A DNA stretch of 36,345 bases from an uncultured Aquimarina sp. (GCA_937951135.1 CALFCI010000080.1:1-36345), one strand, 5' to 3'; shown: positions 7,559 to 16,042, counted from the first letter of the stretch. Notes: a model not told the origin generated them from the sequence alone. Made by a program: numbers and translations.

Positions 7559-8553
7559 TTAATAGACTGCTTTAGTTTTAAAAAGAACAGTTTTTCTGCA
7601 TTGGCAATTGTATCTAATTTATCTGCTATTTTAGTATAGGCATCTGTTTCTTTACTTCTATTTTTATAAAGTCTAGAGGCATCAATCGCAAAGTCACGCC
7701 ATTGATCTCCTATCACTGTCATTTCTTTGGATAAGGTTTCCAATTTAGGGTTTTCTAGAATTACAGCTGCTTCTTGAAGAAACGCTGCAAATATGAAACG
7801 AAAACCTCCACCGCCTGTACCAATCTCTTCTTGCATTCGCACCAATTGTCCCAGGTAATGATTGGTTTTCTTAACTCCTATTTTCTCTGGCCATTTTCTG
7901 ATCTTTTTAGCGACAAAATGAATTCCTCTGTATCCCACTAAAGGTACAGGAGCTAACATCTGATTACAAGACTGTTTGATTCCTTTTATAATTGCTTTCT
8001 TTAGATCGATATGTTCTGACAACTGTGTAGGATAATATATATGCCCTTTCGGAGCCATAGGTCCTTTAGCAAAGCGTACTTTCTCCAATTCTTTGGCTGT
8101 AAGCGTAGTCACCTCGGGCATTACCGGATCACTAATTAAATAAGTATCGCCTTCTTTACCATAAACCACCAAATTATGTGCATTAAAATGAAAACGATAC
8201 TCATCTGGAAAATAGGTAAGATTATAAACACCAACCTGAAGACCCACTGGGTTATTCTTAACCAATTCTTTATCCAACTGTTGCTGTGCTTTTACTTTAT
8301 CCGTAAACTTTAGCCTCTTAATCTTAAACCCTAATCGCTTACTAACTCTAGAGAAAATAAATCCGGGCATTGGTCTAAAACTAAATAAAGGAGCTAAATT
8401 TAATTTTATAAACGGAATATAAACAAAGAATACTCCAGAAGCAATCCCAAAAACCATAGGCTCACTTACTTTAAGTTCATTATAATTTAATAAGTTAGAA
8501 ACAACTCCATTCTCACAATGCGCAGATTGTTTGTGTTCAAAATTGATTTTCAA
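7555..8553 (-). CDS. BtrH-like acyl-transfer protein with cysteine-peptidase-like fold
   Basis: A 332-residue protein that opens MKINFEHKQSAHCENG, close to the F-E-H-x-x-x-x-H-C-E-x-G signature of the BtrH N-terminal domain family. The candidate nucleophile is Cys13. A later segment FNAHNLVVYG and SDPV (His about 126, Asp about 142) fits the His and Asp of a papain/C39-like triad. BtrH itself moves an acyl group from a carrier protein to an amine in butirosin synthesis, so transfer of the aryl polyene acyl chain from ACP to an acceptor is a reasonable guess. The start is a TTG: it overlaps the upstream stop as TTGA, and the first ATG would remove the whole Cys motif. Function in the pigment pathway is not established by the sequence. 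Confidence 0.75.
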   Translation of the reverse strand: MKINFEHKQSAHCENGVVSNLLNYNELKVSEPMVFGIASGVFFVYIPFIKLNLAPLFSFRPMPGFIFSRVSKRLGFKIKRLKFTDKVKAQQQLDKELVKNNPVGLQVGVYNLTYFPDEYRFHFNAHNLVVYGKEGDTYLISDPVMPEVTTLTAKELEKVRFAKGPMAPKGHIYYPTQLSEHIDLKKAIIKGIKQSCNQMLAPVPLVGYRGIHFVAKKIRKWPEKIGVKKTNHYLGQLVRMQEEIGTGGGGFRFIFAAFLQEAAVILENPKLETLSKEMTVIGDQWRDFAIDASRLYKNRSKETDAYTKIADKLDTIANAEKLFFLKLKQSIK

Positions 8554-8951
8554 ATTGAAGGGGTTTTTAATTCTTGAATTGATATTTCAAACACTTCAGC
8601 ATATTTGCCTAATATCTTAGTATTTAATGTCCCAAAGCTTTTTGCTTTTAAATGTCTTTTTACTCTCCACTGCCAAAATCCAACATAACTTGCTAAAATA
8701 GCGACATCCATACGTTGCACTTCCATATAATATGCTATTGGACTCAATTCTCCAGCTTTAATTTTTTGAATCGTTAATGCTACTTGTTCATCTATTAAAT
8801 CTAAGGATTCTTGTAAAGCAATCGCTTTCGCATTCCACCCAGAACTTAATGCTTTTTCATAATTTCCATCTTCTCCTACAGCATAAACAACTTCCTTCAT
8901 ATTTGTTGCTGCAAAACAAGTTTCATCTTGCGGTACATCTGCTTTTTTCAT
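8550..8951 (-). CDS. Conserved-looking protein of unknown function with a cryptic HTH-like C-terminus
   Basis: I do not recognise a named family for this 133-residue protein. The C-terminal third (MDVAILASYVGFWQWRVKRH, then LGKYAEVFEISIQELK) has the spacing of a Cro/XRE-type helix-turn-helix, ending in the V-F-x-I-S-x-x-E-L-K pattern common at the end of such domains. The N-terminal part is mixed helix with no membrane segment or signal peptide. It is coupled to the BtrH-like gene by a TTGA overlap, and a 162-base repeat-bearing gap precedes it. It may be a small regulator or an adaptor of the assembly complex; the context does not settle which. Confidence 0.7.
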   Translation of the reverse strand: MKKADVPQDETCFAATNMKEVVYAVGEDGNYEKALSSGWNAKAIALQESLDLIDEQVALTIQKIKAGELSPIAYYMEVQRMDVAILASYVGFWQWRVKRHLKAKSFGTLNTKILGKYAEVFEISIQELKTPSI

Positions 8952-8984
8952 AAACGCTATCGTTTTATTGCTATCCTATACTTA

Positions 8985-9002
8985 CTAGCTTTGAAAACCT
9001 AG
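8985..9002. repeat. Imperfect copy of the CTAGG palindrome
   Basis: CTAGCTTTGAAAACCTAG is an imperfect palindrome matching most of the perfect copy at 9073-9091. The two lie 70 bases apart in the same intergenic gap. Confidence 0.5.
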
Positions 9003-9072
9003 GAAGTCTACTTCTCCTAATTGTGTTTCCAATTAGCAATTTGCATTCTAATTTTGTTTTGATAAATACCTC

Positions 9073-9091
9073 CTAGGTTTTGAAAACCTAG
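9073..9091. repeat. Perfect 19-bp palindrome, copy of a dispersed repeat
   Basis: CTAGGTTTTGAAAACCTAG is a perfect palindrome around a central G. It recurs exactly at 34482-34500 and in degraded form at 8985-9002 and 36062-36094. It lies between the dehydratase stop and the next gene and could fold into a 9-bp hairpin in RNA. It resembles a REP-type repeat more than a rho-independent terminator because no T-run follows on the transcribed strand. Confidence 0.6.
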
Positions 9092-9113
9092 CAGACCTAA
9101 TTTCTTTATGATA

Positions 9114-9578
9114 TTACGCTTTATCTACAATTATGGTCTTCATTTCAGAAGAAGCTAATAAAACCCCTTCTTTATTTCTTACCTCTATTTGAACTAAAGA
9201 TACTAACATAATCTCGGCTATAATATCTACAGTAGTAATGATATCTGTTCCTATTTTTGGTAAAGCATGAATTGTGGCATGCTTAATCGCTCCTATAAAC
9301 CCTGTTCTAGGCTTCTCATCTTTTCCTCTATTGAGATACCCTCTATACCCCCTATGTAGCGCGATACTTTGTGCCATATTTTCTATCAATCCTCCTTCTG
9401 TCAAATGAGTATTATCCGTAAGAATATTATCTACCGTAATCGTCAAACCTGAAATTACTTTTGCTTCATTGTATTCTAATAGTTTATCAATCATAACAAA
9501 AGGATCTTTTTGAGGGATCAATTTTTTAATAAACTGGATGTCAATTATTATTTCTTCCAAATGATGATTTATTAGCAA
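9114..9578 (-). CDS. Hotdog-fold 3-hydroxyacyl-ACP dehydratase-like protein (ApeP/FabZ-like)
   Basis: A protein of up to 154 residues with FabZ-like elements: LIPQKDPFVMIDKLLE near the N-terminus, parallel to the L-P-H-R-x-P-F-L-x-x-D segment, and GGLIENMAQSIA, parallel to the central helix with its catalytic glutamate. The canonical G-H-F-P-G stretch that carries the FabZ histidine is absent; THLTEGG occupies that region, as in the shorter ApeP-type dehydratases. It should dehydrate the 3-hydroxyacyl-ACP made by the ketoreductase to extend the polyene. No ATG is available: candidates are TTG at 9578, inside the DarB gene, and TTG at 9560, 11 bases after its stop. The later one is equally credible. 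Confidence 0.8.
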   Translation of the reverse strand: MLINHHLEEIIIDIQFIKKLIPQKDPFVMIDKLLEYNEAKVISGLTITVDNILTDNTHLTEGGLIENMAQSIALHRGYRGYLNRGKDEKPRTGFIGAIKHATIHALPKIGTDIITTVDIIAEIMLVSLVQIEVRNKEGVLLASSEMKTIIVDKA

Positions 9579-10705
9579 ACTGTAAGTAATACATGGAAAA
9601 ATGAAAAACGACCACTTTCGGGTATCATCGCTAAAATTTTATCTCCTTTTTTTAATTTTCCTGAATTTCTTAATTCGTCGACCATTAAATATATCGAAGC
9701 AGATCCTACATTTCCAACCCTAGATAAGTTTAAAAACCATTTATCTTTAGAGATTTCTATACCTCTATTCACTAATTCAGCATACAGTTTATCTTCAAAA
9801 TAAAACGAAGAAATATGTGGTAAATAATAGTCGATTTCGTCAACTGATATATTATTCTTCTCTAAAGCATTTTTAGTACTTAACCCTGCTTTATCAATAA
9901 TGTGTTCATCTAAAATTTTAACATCTTGTTTAATTGAAAATATAGATTTAGAAAGCCACTCTTCTGGTTCATATTCACTCCAAGGTTTTAACTCTCCATC
10001 CTCATTTTTTTCTCCTGCTGCATACATACATGATTCTAACTCCGAAGCATACGAATACGCTTGCATCCAATCAATTCGTAAAGGAGTATCCCCTTTAGGC
10101 TCATTTTCTAATAAAAATGCTCCAGCACCATCAGACAACATCCAACGTAAAAAATCTTTTTTAAATGCGATTATTGGTTGTTCTTCTAATGCTTTTAGGC
10201 TTTCTACTTCATTATCAAACTTTTTTGATAACATCAGCGAAGATAAGCGTTCACTACCTGTACATACCGCTGTATTAGAAGTTTCAGATTTCACTGACAA
10301 AAACCCATATTTCAAAGCATTCATTCCAGAACAACATACTCCGGATGCACTATTTAATTCAATACTCCCTACATTTAATAACCCATGTACCATAGAAGCA
10401 TGAGAAGGCATAATATTATCTGGTATAGAGGTTCCACAAGATAATACCTCTATATCCTCTTCTTTAAAATCTTCATCAAATAATTTTGATACCGCTTCTT
10501 TAGTTAGCTGAGCATTATTATGTGTACTATTACCTTTATCATCAATAGCATAATGCCGTGTTTTAATTCCATTACTTCTCAACACAATTCTCTTTGCTTT
10601 TGAAGGTCGATTATCAATCATCCCTAATCTACTTTCTATTTCATCATTTGAAATAGGCTGATTTGGCAAAAAATGTGCAGTTTTTGTAATATATACGTTT
10701 TTCAT
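9572..10705 (-). CDS. darB: KAS III-like ketosynthase DarB (dialkylresorcinol synthesis)
   Basis: A 377-residue thiolase-fold enzyme of the KAS III type. The catalytic triad is visible as Cys about 125 in GVCCSGMNAL, His about 297 in YLPHISSF and Asn about 332 in RVGNVGSAS. Paired with the DarA homologue immediately upstream, it matches the DarA/DarB pair known to join two fatty-acid-derived precursors into a 2,5-dialkylcyclohexane-1,3-dione and then a dialkylresorcinol in flexirubin and related producers. DarB performs the condensation between two chains rather than malonyl extension. It starts 13 bases after the darA stop and overlaps the dehydratase region downstream. The name rests on family and gene order. 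Confidence 0.85.
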   Translation of the reverse strand: MKNVYITKTAHFLPNQPISNDEIESRLGMIDNRPSKAKRIVLRSNGIKTRHYAIDDKGNSTHNNAQLTKEAVSKLFDEDFKEEDIEVLSCGTSIPDNIMPSHASMVHGLLNVGSIELNSASGVCCSGMNALKYGFLSVKSETSNTAVCTGSERLSSLMLSKKFDNEVESLKALEEQPIIAFKKDFLRWMLSDGAGAFLLENEPKGDTPLRIDWMQAYSYASELESCMYAAGEKNEDGELKPWSEYEPEEWLSKSIFSIKQDVKILDEHIIDKAGLSTKNALEKNNISVDEIDYYLPHISSFYFEDKLYAELVNRGIEISKDKWFLNLSRVGNVGSASIYLMVDELRNSGKLKKGDKILAMIPESGRFSFFHVLLTVC

Positions 10706-10718
10706 AAATTGTCCTAAA

Positions 10719-11642
10719 TTATCTAAGGCTTATAGATTGATAATAATTAACGTTCTTTTTTATTCGGCTATACAAAGGTAAATATGTGATCAAAAATACA
10801 ACAAAAACTATTGGCAGAAAAACCCAAATAGCGAATTGTAGGTAATACTGAAAAAAGTTGAGCCACTTCATTCTTCTTTCTGGAGATTTCAATCCTATCT
10901 TATAAATAACAGCAGCCCATTTACTAAATATATGGTTTCCTGTTTTATCTGATTTTATTAAAAATGGCTTTATCAGCACAGCTCCTGCTTTTACAAGTTG
11001 CTGTTGTAACGCTTCGTAAGTTCTTAGATTTAGATGTTCTTTAATAATCGCTCCAAATGTACTAGCTCCATTAATATCTGCATCCGAAATTCCTGGTTTT
11101 GGAAAAACCCCAAGGTATTTTGTTTTTTTTCCTCCCATCATCCAATGCACGATTGTAATCACACTAATATGATTCCAATGCCGATCTACAAAGGCTATAT
11201 TTCCCACCAATTGCCCTCCTACACCAATAATTAGTTTTTTCACTTTTTCTTGCGCCATAATCCACATATTTCTAGAGGCATTTACAGTAACTACAGGGGT
11301 GTTTTCTACTATTTTTTTGGCTTCATCACTTTTTAAAAATGAATTGATTGGAATGGATGGGGATAGATACCAGACTGTATACCCTAATATTACCAGGTCA
11401 TATTGCTGATTTACAATTTTTTCTGGGATTGATTTATTAGGTGCTGGAATCTGCAAGTATGACTCTGGGAATACATTAAAAAAATCTTTTTTATTCCAAG
11501 GAAACGCATAAGGCTTCTCGGGTTGTATTGCACACATAGTAACCTCAATATCATCACTTTGCTTTAATGGCTGAACCATATTATTAAGAATATCTTCTAA
11601 TTGCCCACTTTGACTATAATATAACACCAAAATATTCTTCAT
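10719..11642 (-). CDS. darA: Dialkylresorcinol condensing enzyme DarA
   Basis: A 307-residue protein whose N-terminal half is flavodoxin-like: MKNILVLYYSQSGQLEDIL resembles the FMN phosphate-binding loop and LGYTVWYLSPSIP a flavin-binding region. One hydrophobic helix lies near residues 268-288 (FAIWVFLPIVFVVFLITYL), so it is probably membrane-attached by its C-terminus. Proteins of this size and layout next to a KAS III homologue are annotated as DarA, which acts with DarB in dialkylresorcinol formation, probably in cyclisation or aromatisation. It lies between the acyltransferase (6-base gap) and darB (13-base gap). Identification is from recognition of the family plus the tight pairing with darB. 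Confidence 0.82.
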   Translation of the reverse strand: MKNILVLYYSQSGQLEDILNNMVQPLKQSDDIEVTMCAIQPEKPYAFPWNKKDFFNVFPESYLQIPAPNKSIPEKIVNQQYDLVILGYTVWYLSPSIPINSFLKSDEAKKIVENTPVVTVNASRNMWIMAQEKVKKLIIGVGGQLVGNIAFVDRHWNHISVITIVHWMMGGKKTKYLGVFPKPGISDADINGASTFGAIIKEHLNLRTYEALQQQLVKAGAVLIKPFLIKSDKTGNHIFSKWAAVIYKIGLKSPERRMKWLNFFQYYLQFAIWVFLPIVFVVFLITYLPLYSRIKKNVNYYQSISLR

Positions 11643-11648
11643 TGCTTT

Positions 11649-12542
11649 CTATTTTTTAAAATCATCCCAATAATCAAAATAGTTAAACCATTGCAGTGGA
11701 AACTTTTTAACCATCAATTCTAGATTTCGAACGTATTCTTGTAATACCAATTTTGGTGTCACTTTTTCTTCATTAAATTCAGGAGTCCTAGCATACAAAT
11801 GGTACTGTTTGCTACGCCCCTTCATAATATACATAAACAATACCGGAACTTTTCGTCTTGCAGCTAGTTTATAAGGCCCTGAAGGAAACTTTACTGATTT
11901 CCCTAAGAAATCATGTTGTAAGAATTGAACTCCTTCGACATAGCGATCTGCTGCAAAAATGATCACCTCTCCATTAATTAAGGCATCATTCATTTCAAAA
12001 ATATGCGACATATCCTCTTTAATGACAATAAATTGTATTGATGCGTCACTAGATGCAGTAGCGCCTACATATTGTTTCAATTGCTCACTCTCTTGATCTG
12101 TAACCATGAGATGAATTGCAGTGTCTTTTACATCAAAATCATCAAAAAAGTACCGTGCAACATTAAAACTTCCAATATGCGCACTAAATATAACACCACC
12201 CTTTTTTTGATCTAGCATCTGTTGCATTTTCTCTTTTCCATCATAGGTAAAGGAAAATCGATCTTTAAGTCCAAAAGAAATGGCTATCCGATCAATTAAT
12301 GTTTGTCCAAAGACAAAGTAATTTTTATAGATATTTAGAATCGTGGTAAAAAACGGTTGTTGTAGCCGTTTACGGAAGTAATAATAACTGCTGCGTGTAC
12401 TTGAAAACGAGAATATTAAATAATATGCGGCAACACCTATAAGAATTGTGTATGCAGCATTTATTCCAAAATTTTTAATAAAAAAAATAAATATTTTATA
12501 GCCTAAAGGAGTTCCCTTAGCTTTTCCTTCCCATTGGGCCAT
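11649..12542 (-). CDS. LpxL/HtrB-like lysophospholipid acyltransferase family protein, catalytic acid replaced by Asn
   Basis: A 297-residue protein with an N-terminal hydrophobic segment (about residues 28-45) followed by a cytoplasmic-face acyltransferase domain. The family motif is H-x4-(D/E); here it reads HIGSFN (His122, Asn127), so the acid is replaced by asparagine. The codon is AAT, one base from GAT. The second conserved region (AADRYVEGVQF, then FPSGPYKLAARRKVP) is well kept. LpxL-type enzymes transfer acyl chains from ACP to a hydroxyl on a lipid, so esterification of the aryl polyene to the dialkylresorcinol is a fitting role; reduced or altered catalysis is possible given Asn127. 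It lies directly downstream of an ACP gene and upstream of darA. Confidence 0.82.
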   Translation of the reverse strand: MAQWEGKAKGTPLGYKIFIFFIKNFGINAAYTILIGVAAYYLIFSFSSTRSSYYYFRKRLQQPFFTTILNIYKNYFVFGQTLIDRIAISFGLKDRFSFTYDGKEKMQQMLDQKKGGVIFSAHIGSFNVARYFFDDFDVKDTAIHLMVTDQESEQLKQYVGATASSDASIQFIVIKEDMSHIFEMNDALINGEVIIFAADRYVEGVQFLQHDFLGKSVKFPSGPYKLAARRKVPVLFMYIMKGRSKQYHLYARTPEFNEEKVTPKLVLQEYVRNLELMVKKFPLQWFNYFDYWDDFKK

Positions 12543-12548
12543 ATCAAA

Positions 12549-12794
12549 TTAGGCATTTACTTTACGTTCTATTAAATCATAAAAATGTTGAAAGCTTTCA
12601 ACACCAACAAAATCTTCTCCTACTAATTTCACGCCAAAAGTAGCTTCTATCGCAACTACTAGATCTACATAATCTAAACTATCTAAATCCAATGTTTCCT
12701 TTAAGTTCGCTTCTGGAGCTATATCGGCTGCTTCCACCTCGAACTCTTCTATTAAGAATTCATCCACTTTTTCTATAATTATATTTGTTTCCAT
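12549..12794 (-). CDS. Acyl carrier protein (second of two)
   Basis: An 81-residue acidic protein with the carrier-protein motif LDLDSLDYVDLVVAIE; the serine near residue 39 should carry phosphopantetheine. It is flanked by a ketosynthase upstream and the acyltransferase downstream, with gaps of 20 and 6 bases. From its position it may feed the DarA/DarB pair or hold the finished polyene for the acyltransferase. In other producers of dialkylresorcinols a carrier-protein gene (darC) accompanies darA and darB; I do not assign the symbol because polyene use is equally possible. Confidence 0.92.
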   Translation of the reverse strand: METNIIIEKVDEFLIEEFEVEAADIAPEANLKETLDLDSLDYVDLVVAIEATFGVKLVGEDFVGVESFQHFYDLIERKVNA

Positions 12795-12814
12795 AATATA
12801 TAGCTCTTTTTTAC

Positions 12815-14032
12815 TTATACTTTTTTAATCACTATAGCTGAATTTGTTCCCCCAAATCCAAATGAGTTCGACAAAAATACATCAAACTTTTTATCTATAG
12901 TTTCTTTTACTAAATTTAATTTACGGGAATTTTCATCTGGAGTTACTAAATTTATATTAGGCGCTATAAATGAATTGTTTAGCATAATTAATGAATATAC
13001 AATTTCACTCGCACCTGCCATCCAACATTCATGGCCTGTCATTGATTTTGTTGAACTCACATAAGGCTTTGAAGCACCAAAAACCTCATCTATTGCTTTT
13101 GCTTCGTTAGCATCTCCTATCGGTGTTGATGTCGCATGTGCATTTACATAATCCACCTCTTCTGGCTGAATTCCTGCCTGATCTACTGCGCGTTTCATTG
13201 CCCTTGCAGGCCCTTCTTGATTGGGTGAAGAGATATGATCTCCATTAGAAGAAAAACCATAGCCTACCACTTCTCCAAGAATAGTCGCTCCACGAGCTAT
13301 TGCACTTTCATAACTTTCTAAAAATACGGCTGCACTTCCACCACTAGGCACTAAACCATCTCTATCAAGATCAAATGGTCTTGAAGCTTTTGTTGGTTCT
13401 TGTTCATTAACAGAAAACACTCCTAAACCATCAAAACTACCAAAAGCATATTTGTTAATTTCTTGTGCGCCTCCGCACAATACATAATCTTGCAATCCTT
13501 GTTTAATCAACATATACCCCATACCAATAGAATGTGATCCACTTGCACAAGCTGCACTAATCGTAAAATTGATTCCTTTCAACTTAAATACAGTAGAAAG
13601 ATTCATTGTTACTGTGCAATTCATAGATCTAAAAACGCCTCCAGACCCTACTAAAGTAGTATCTTTTTTGATTCTAATTTTATCAATGGATTCCATAACA
13701 GAAGCTGCCGTACTGTCATTACCATATAAAATCCCTATTTCTTTAGTATCTAAAAATTCTTGATCTACACCTGCTTGATCAAAAGCTTGTTTGGATGCTA
13801 TATATGCATATTCAGACTCTGCACCAAAACTGATACGCTCACGTCTACTTAATTCTTTTTTTAAATTTGGCTTCGGCACTGTTCCTGTTAGTGCTGAACG
13901 ATATCCAAATTCCTTACGTTCTTCATCATATACGATTCCGGATTTCCCTGTATACAACGACTGCTTCACTTCTTCCACATTTGTCCCTATACATGAATAT
14001 ATTCCCATTCCAGTAATTACAACTCTTCGCAT
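12815..14032 (-). CDS. Beta-ketoacyl-ACP synthase (FabB/FabF-like)
   Basis: A 405-residue ketosynthase. The opening MRRVVITGMGIYSCIG is typical. The catalytic residues are Cys about 162 in SAACASGSHS, His in NAHATSTPIGD and His in KSMTGHECWMAG. The N-A-H-A-T-S and G-H-E-C-W-M-A-G variants place it nearer the KAS I (FabB) side than the two other full-length ketosynthases. It sits between the ketoreductase and the second ACP, so it is probably part of the core elongation set for polyene or alkyl chains. Its ATG follows the ketoreductase stop by 13 bases. Confidence 0.9.
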   Translation of the reverse strand: MRRVVITGMGIYSCIGTNVEEVKQSLYTGKSGIVYDEERKEFGYRSALTGTVPKPNLKKELSRRERISFGAESEYAYIASKQAFDQAGVDQEFLDTKEIGILYGNDSTAASVMESIDKIRIKKDTTLVGSGGVFRSMNCTVTMNLSTVFKLKGINFTISAACASGSHSIGMGYMLIKQGLQDYVLCGGAQEINKYAFGSFDGLGVFSVNEQEPTKASRPFDLDRDGLVPSGGSAAVFLESYESAIARGATILGEVVGYGFSSNGDHISSPNQEGPARAMKRAVDQAGIQPEEVDYVNAHATSTPIGDANEAKAIDEVFGASKPYVSSTKSMTGHECWMAGASEIVYSLIMLNNSFIAPNINLVTPDENSRKLNLVKETIDKKFDVFLSNSFGFGGTNSAIVIKKV

Positions 14033-14045
14033 ACCTTATAATCTA

Positions 14046-14777
14046 TTAAGAGTAAATTCCTCCATTAATATTCACCACTTCGCCAGTGATATACGAAGCT
14101 TTCTTAGAGGCCAAAAATGTGACTAAGTCTGCTACTTCTTCTGCTTCTCCAAAACGATTCACTGGAATCATTCTTTTCAACTCTTTTTCATCCATAGCCG
14201 AAGTCATATCTGTATTGATAAATCCTGGTGCTACGGCATTGACTGTTATTTTTCGTTTTGCAACTTCTTGTGCCAAAGCTTTTGACGCTGCTACTAATGC
14301 TCCTTTTGCTGCAGAATAATTCGTTTGACCTGCTGTGCCTTTTACTCCAGAAACGGAAACAATATTTATGATTCTTCCGTACCGATTGGTCAGCATTTTT
14401 TGGATCAAATGATTGGTAACATTATAAAACCCACTCAAGCTAACATTTAATACATCATGCCAATCTTCAGATTTCATCCACATAAACAGCCCATCTCTAG
14501 TAATTCCTGCATTATTCACTATTACTTCTACTAACGCATCCGGGTTTTCACTTTTCCATTGATCCAAAGCAGCATGTGTGTCTTCTTGGTTAGACACATC
14601 AAACTTCAATAATGTACAACTTCCACCTTCCGCTTCAATCATATTTTTAGTGGTCATAGCGGCTTCATCATTGGATTGATAATTTACCAATATTGGATAT
14701 TCCAATTCTTTCGCTAATTTTAAGGCAACAGCTCTTCCTATTCCTCTAGATCCTCCTGTAACAAGGGCGTACTTCAT
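14046..14777 (-). CDS. 3-oxoacyl-ACP reductase (FabG-like short-chain dehydrogenase)
   Basis: A 243-residue classical short-chain dehydrogenase/reductase. The cofactor loop is VTGGSRGIGRAV (residues 6-17), NNAG follows at about 88-91, the catalytic serine lies in the IVSVSG segment, and the Y-x3-K pair is in NYSAAKGAL (Tyr154, Lys158). The C-terminal GEVVNINGG is typical of FabG. It would use NADPH to reduce the 3-ketoacyl-ACP made by the ketosynthases before dehydration to the polyene. It is the first gene of the long minus-strand run; the 122 bases upstream are AT-rich and should hold a promoter, but I find only weak matches to TAnnTTTG. Confidence 0.92.
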   Translation of the reverse strand: MKYALVTGGSRGIGRAVALKLAKELEYPILVNYQSNDEAAMTTKNMIEAEGGSCTLLKFDVSNQEDTHAALDQWKSENPDALVEVIVNNAGITRDGLFMWMKSEDWHDVLNVSLSGFYNVTNHLIQKMLTNRYGRIINIVSVSGVKGTAGQTNYSAAKGALVAASKALAQEVAKRKITVNAVAPGFINTDMTSAMDEKELKRMIPVNRFGEAEEVADLVTFLASKKASYITGEVVNINGGIYS

Positions 14778-14899
14778 GTAATTTTATTTTCCACTATTCA
14801 AGCATCTTTAATAATTAAAAGATACAAATTAAATTTTATTTAACAATTCAGAGTGAAGGTACTGCTTTTTAACACTTGTTTATACCCTAAAAAACTCAT

Positions 14900-16042
14900 T
14901 TATTTTATGGTCACAAAAACTTTTGCATCTTCATACCATGTATTCCCAAGAACACTACCATCAGGGGTTAAAAAACCCCATTTCTTGTTCAACTTTACTT
15001 TTGCCAGACCATTAATGAATCCTTTTTCTTGGACAATTCCTTTAAAAAACCCACTTAAACCAGAAGCTGTGATTCCATATTTTGGCGCAATTACTTCTTC
15101 TCCTTTAAGGTTTATGAATCCCCATAGTTTCTCTACTCTTACTGGAACTAATCCTTCTTTATAGGCATCAATATCTACATATATATAGTCTATTACTATT
15201 GCTCCTTTTTCATCGATCAATCCCCATTGTTCTCCATTATAGACCGCTGCATACCCATTTCTAAACGGTTTTGCTTTCACAAACTTGGGTTCGATCACCC
15301 ATTTTCCGTTTACATCTATAAACCCTATAAGCTCCTCTTTTCTTGCAATTGTATACTTACCATCTGGACTGAAATTCCAAATTTTAGTCGCTCCTTCTGT
15401 TTTTTTGAATCCATCTTTAGTTGCTAATCCGTATGTAAATTCATCTGTATTTGCTCGAGCTACGCCATTTATAAACTTTCCGATACCCTCATACTCTGGT
15501 TTTATAACTACCGTTCCTTTATTATCAATAATACCCCATAACCCACTATGTGTAGAAAATTTGGCATATCCGTTATGAAATCTTTTGATTACTCTATATT
15601 GAGGTTTTACAATCACCTCTCCTTTAGCATTCATCAAACCTACGCTATCACCTTCTCGTATAAAAGCTACACCATCAACAAAAGGATATAGTTTCTCGGC
15701 AGTGGCATACTTTAACTCTTTACCTTGCTTATCTATGTACATCCATCTTTTATCTTTGGAGACCATAGCAACCCCAGTGTTAAAATCTTTTGCTTTATCA
15801 AATTGTGGAGTAATAGCCCATTCTCCATCTGCTTGAATATACCCCCATTTCTTACCCTCTAACACCAAAGCTACTCCATCAGAAAAACTATTTCCTTTCC
15901 TATACTTAGGTGTAATTACATATTCACCTTTTGGGTTGATATACCCCACTACACCATTTTCTCTCACCATAGCTAGCGTTTGAGAAAACCCTTGTTGCAT
16001 TCCTAAAAATACGATCAAAATAATAGTCAGTATCTGCTTCAT
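14900..16042 (-). CDS. Secreted WG-repeat protein
   Basis: A 380-residue protein with a signal peptide (residues 1-21, likely cut after GFSQ) followed by about nine repeats of the WG type. Examples are KKWGYIQADGEWAITPQF and GKWVIEPKFVKAKPFRNGYA; each repeat carries W-G-(Y/F/L)-I, G-x-x-V-I-x-P-x-(Y/F) and an F-x-x-G-x-A motif. WG repeats form beta-rich surface domains of unknown function, common in Bacteroidetes. It lies between the ammonia-lyase and the ketoreductase on the same strand, so it could be co-transcribed with the pigment genes, but nothing in it suggests an enzymatic role. It may act in the envelope where the pigment resides, or be an unrelated passenger. Confidence 0.85.
   Translation of the reverse strand: MKQILTIILIVFLGMQQGFSQTLAMVRENGVVGYINPKGEYVITPKYRKGNSFSDGVALVLEGKKWGYIQADGEWAITPQFDKAKDFNTGVAMVSKDKRWMYIDKQGKELKYATAEKLYPFVDGVAFIREGDSVGLMNAKGEVIVKPQYRVIKRFHNGYAKFSTHSGLWGIIDNKGTVVIKPEYEGIGKFINGVARANTDEFTYGLATKDGFKKTEGATKIWNFSPDGKYTIARKEELIGFIDVNGKWVIEPKFVKAKPFRNGYAAVYNGEQWGLIDEKGAIVIDYIYVDIDAYKEGLVPVRVEKLWGFINLKGEEVIAPKYGITASGLSGFFKGIVQEKGFINGLAKVKLNKKWGFLTPDGSVLGNTWYEDAKVFVTIK

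Noticed and set aside
9073..9091. Rho-independent terminator for the dehydratase gene
   Set aside because: No T-run follows on the transcribed strand and the same palindrome is found at other sites, so a dispersed repeat is the better reading.
9900..10403. Plus-strand reading frame of 167 codons
   Set aside because: It is antisense to darB, which has a complete catalytic triad; serine- and proline-rich composition is typical of a shadow frame.
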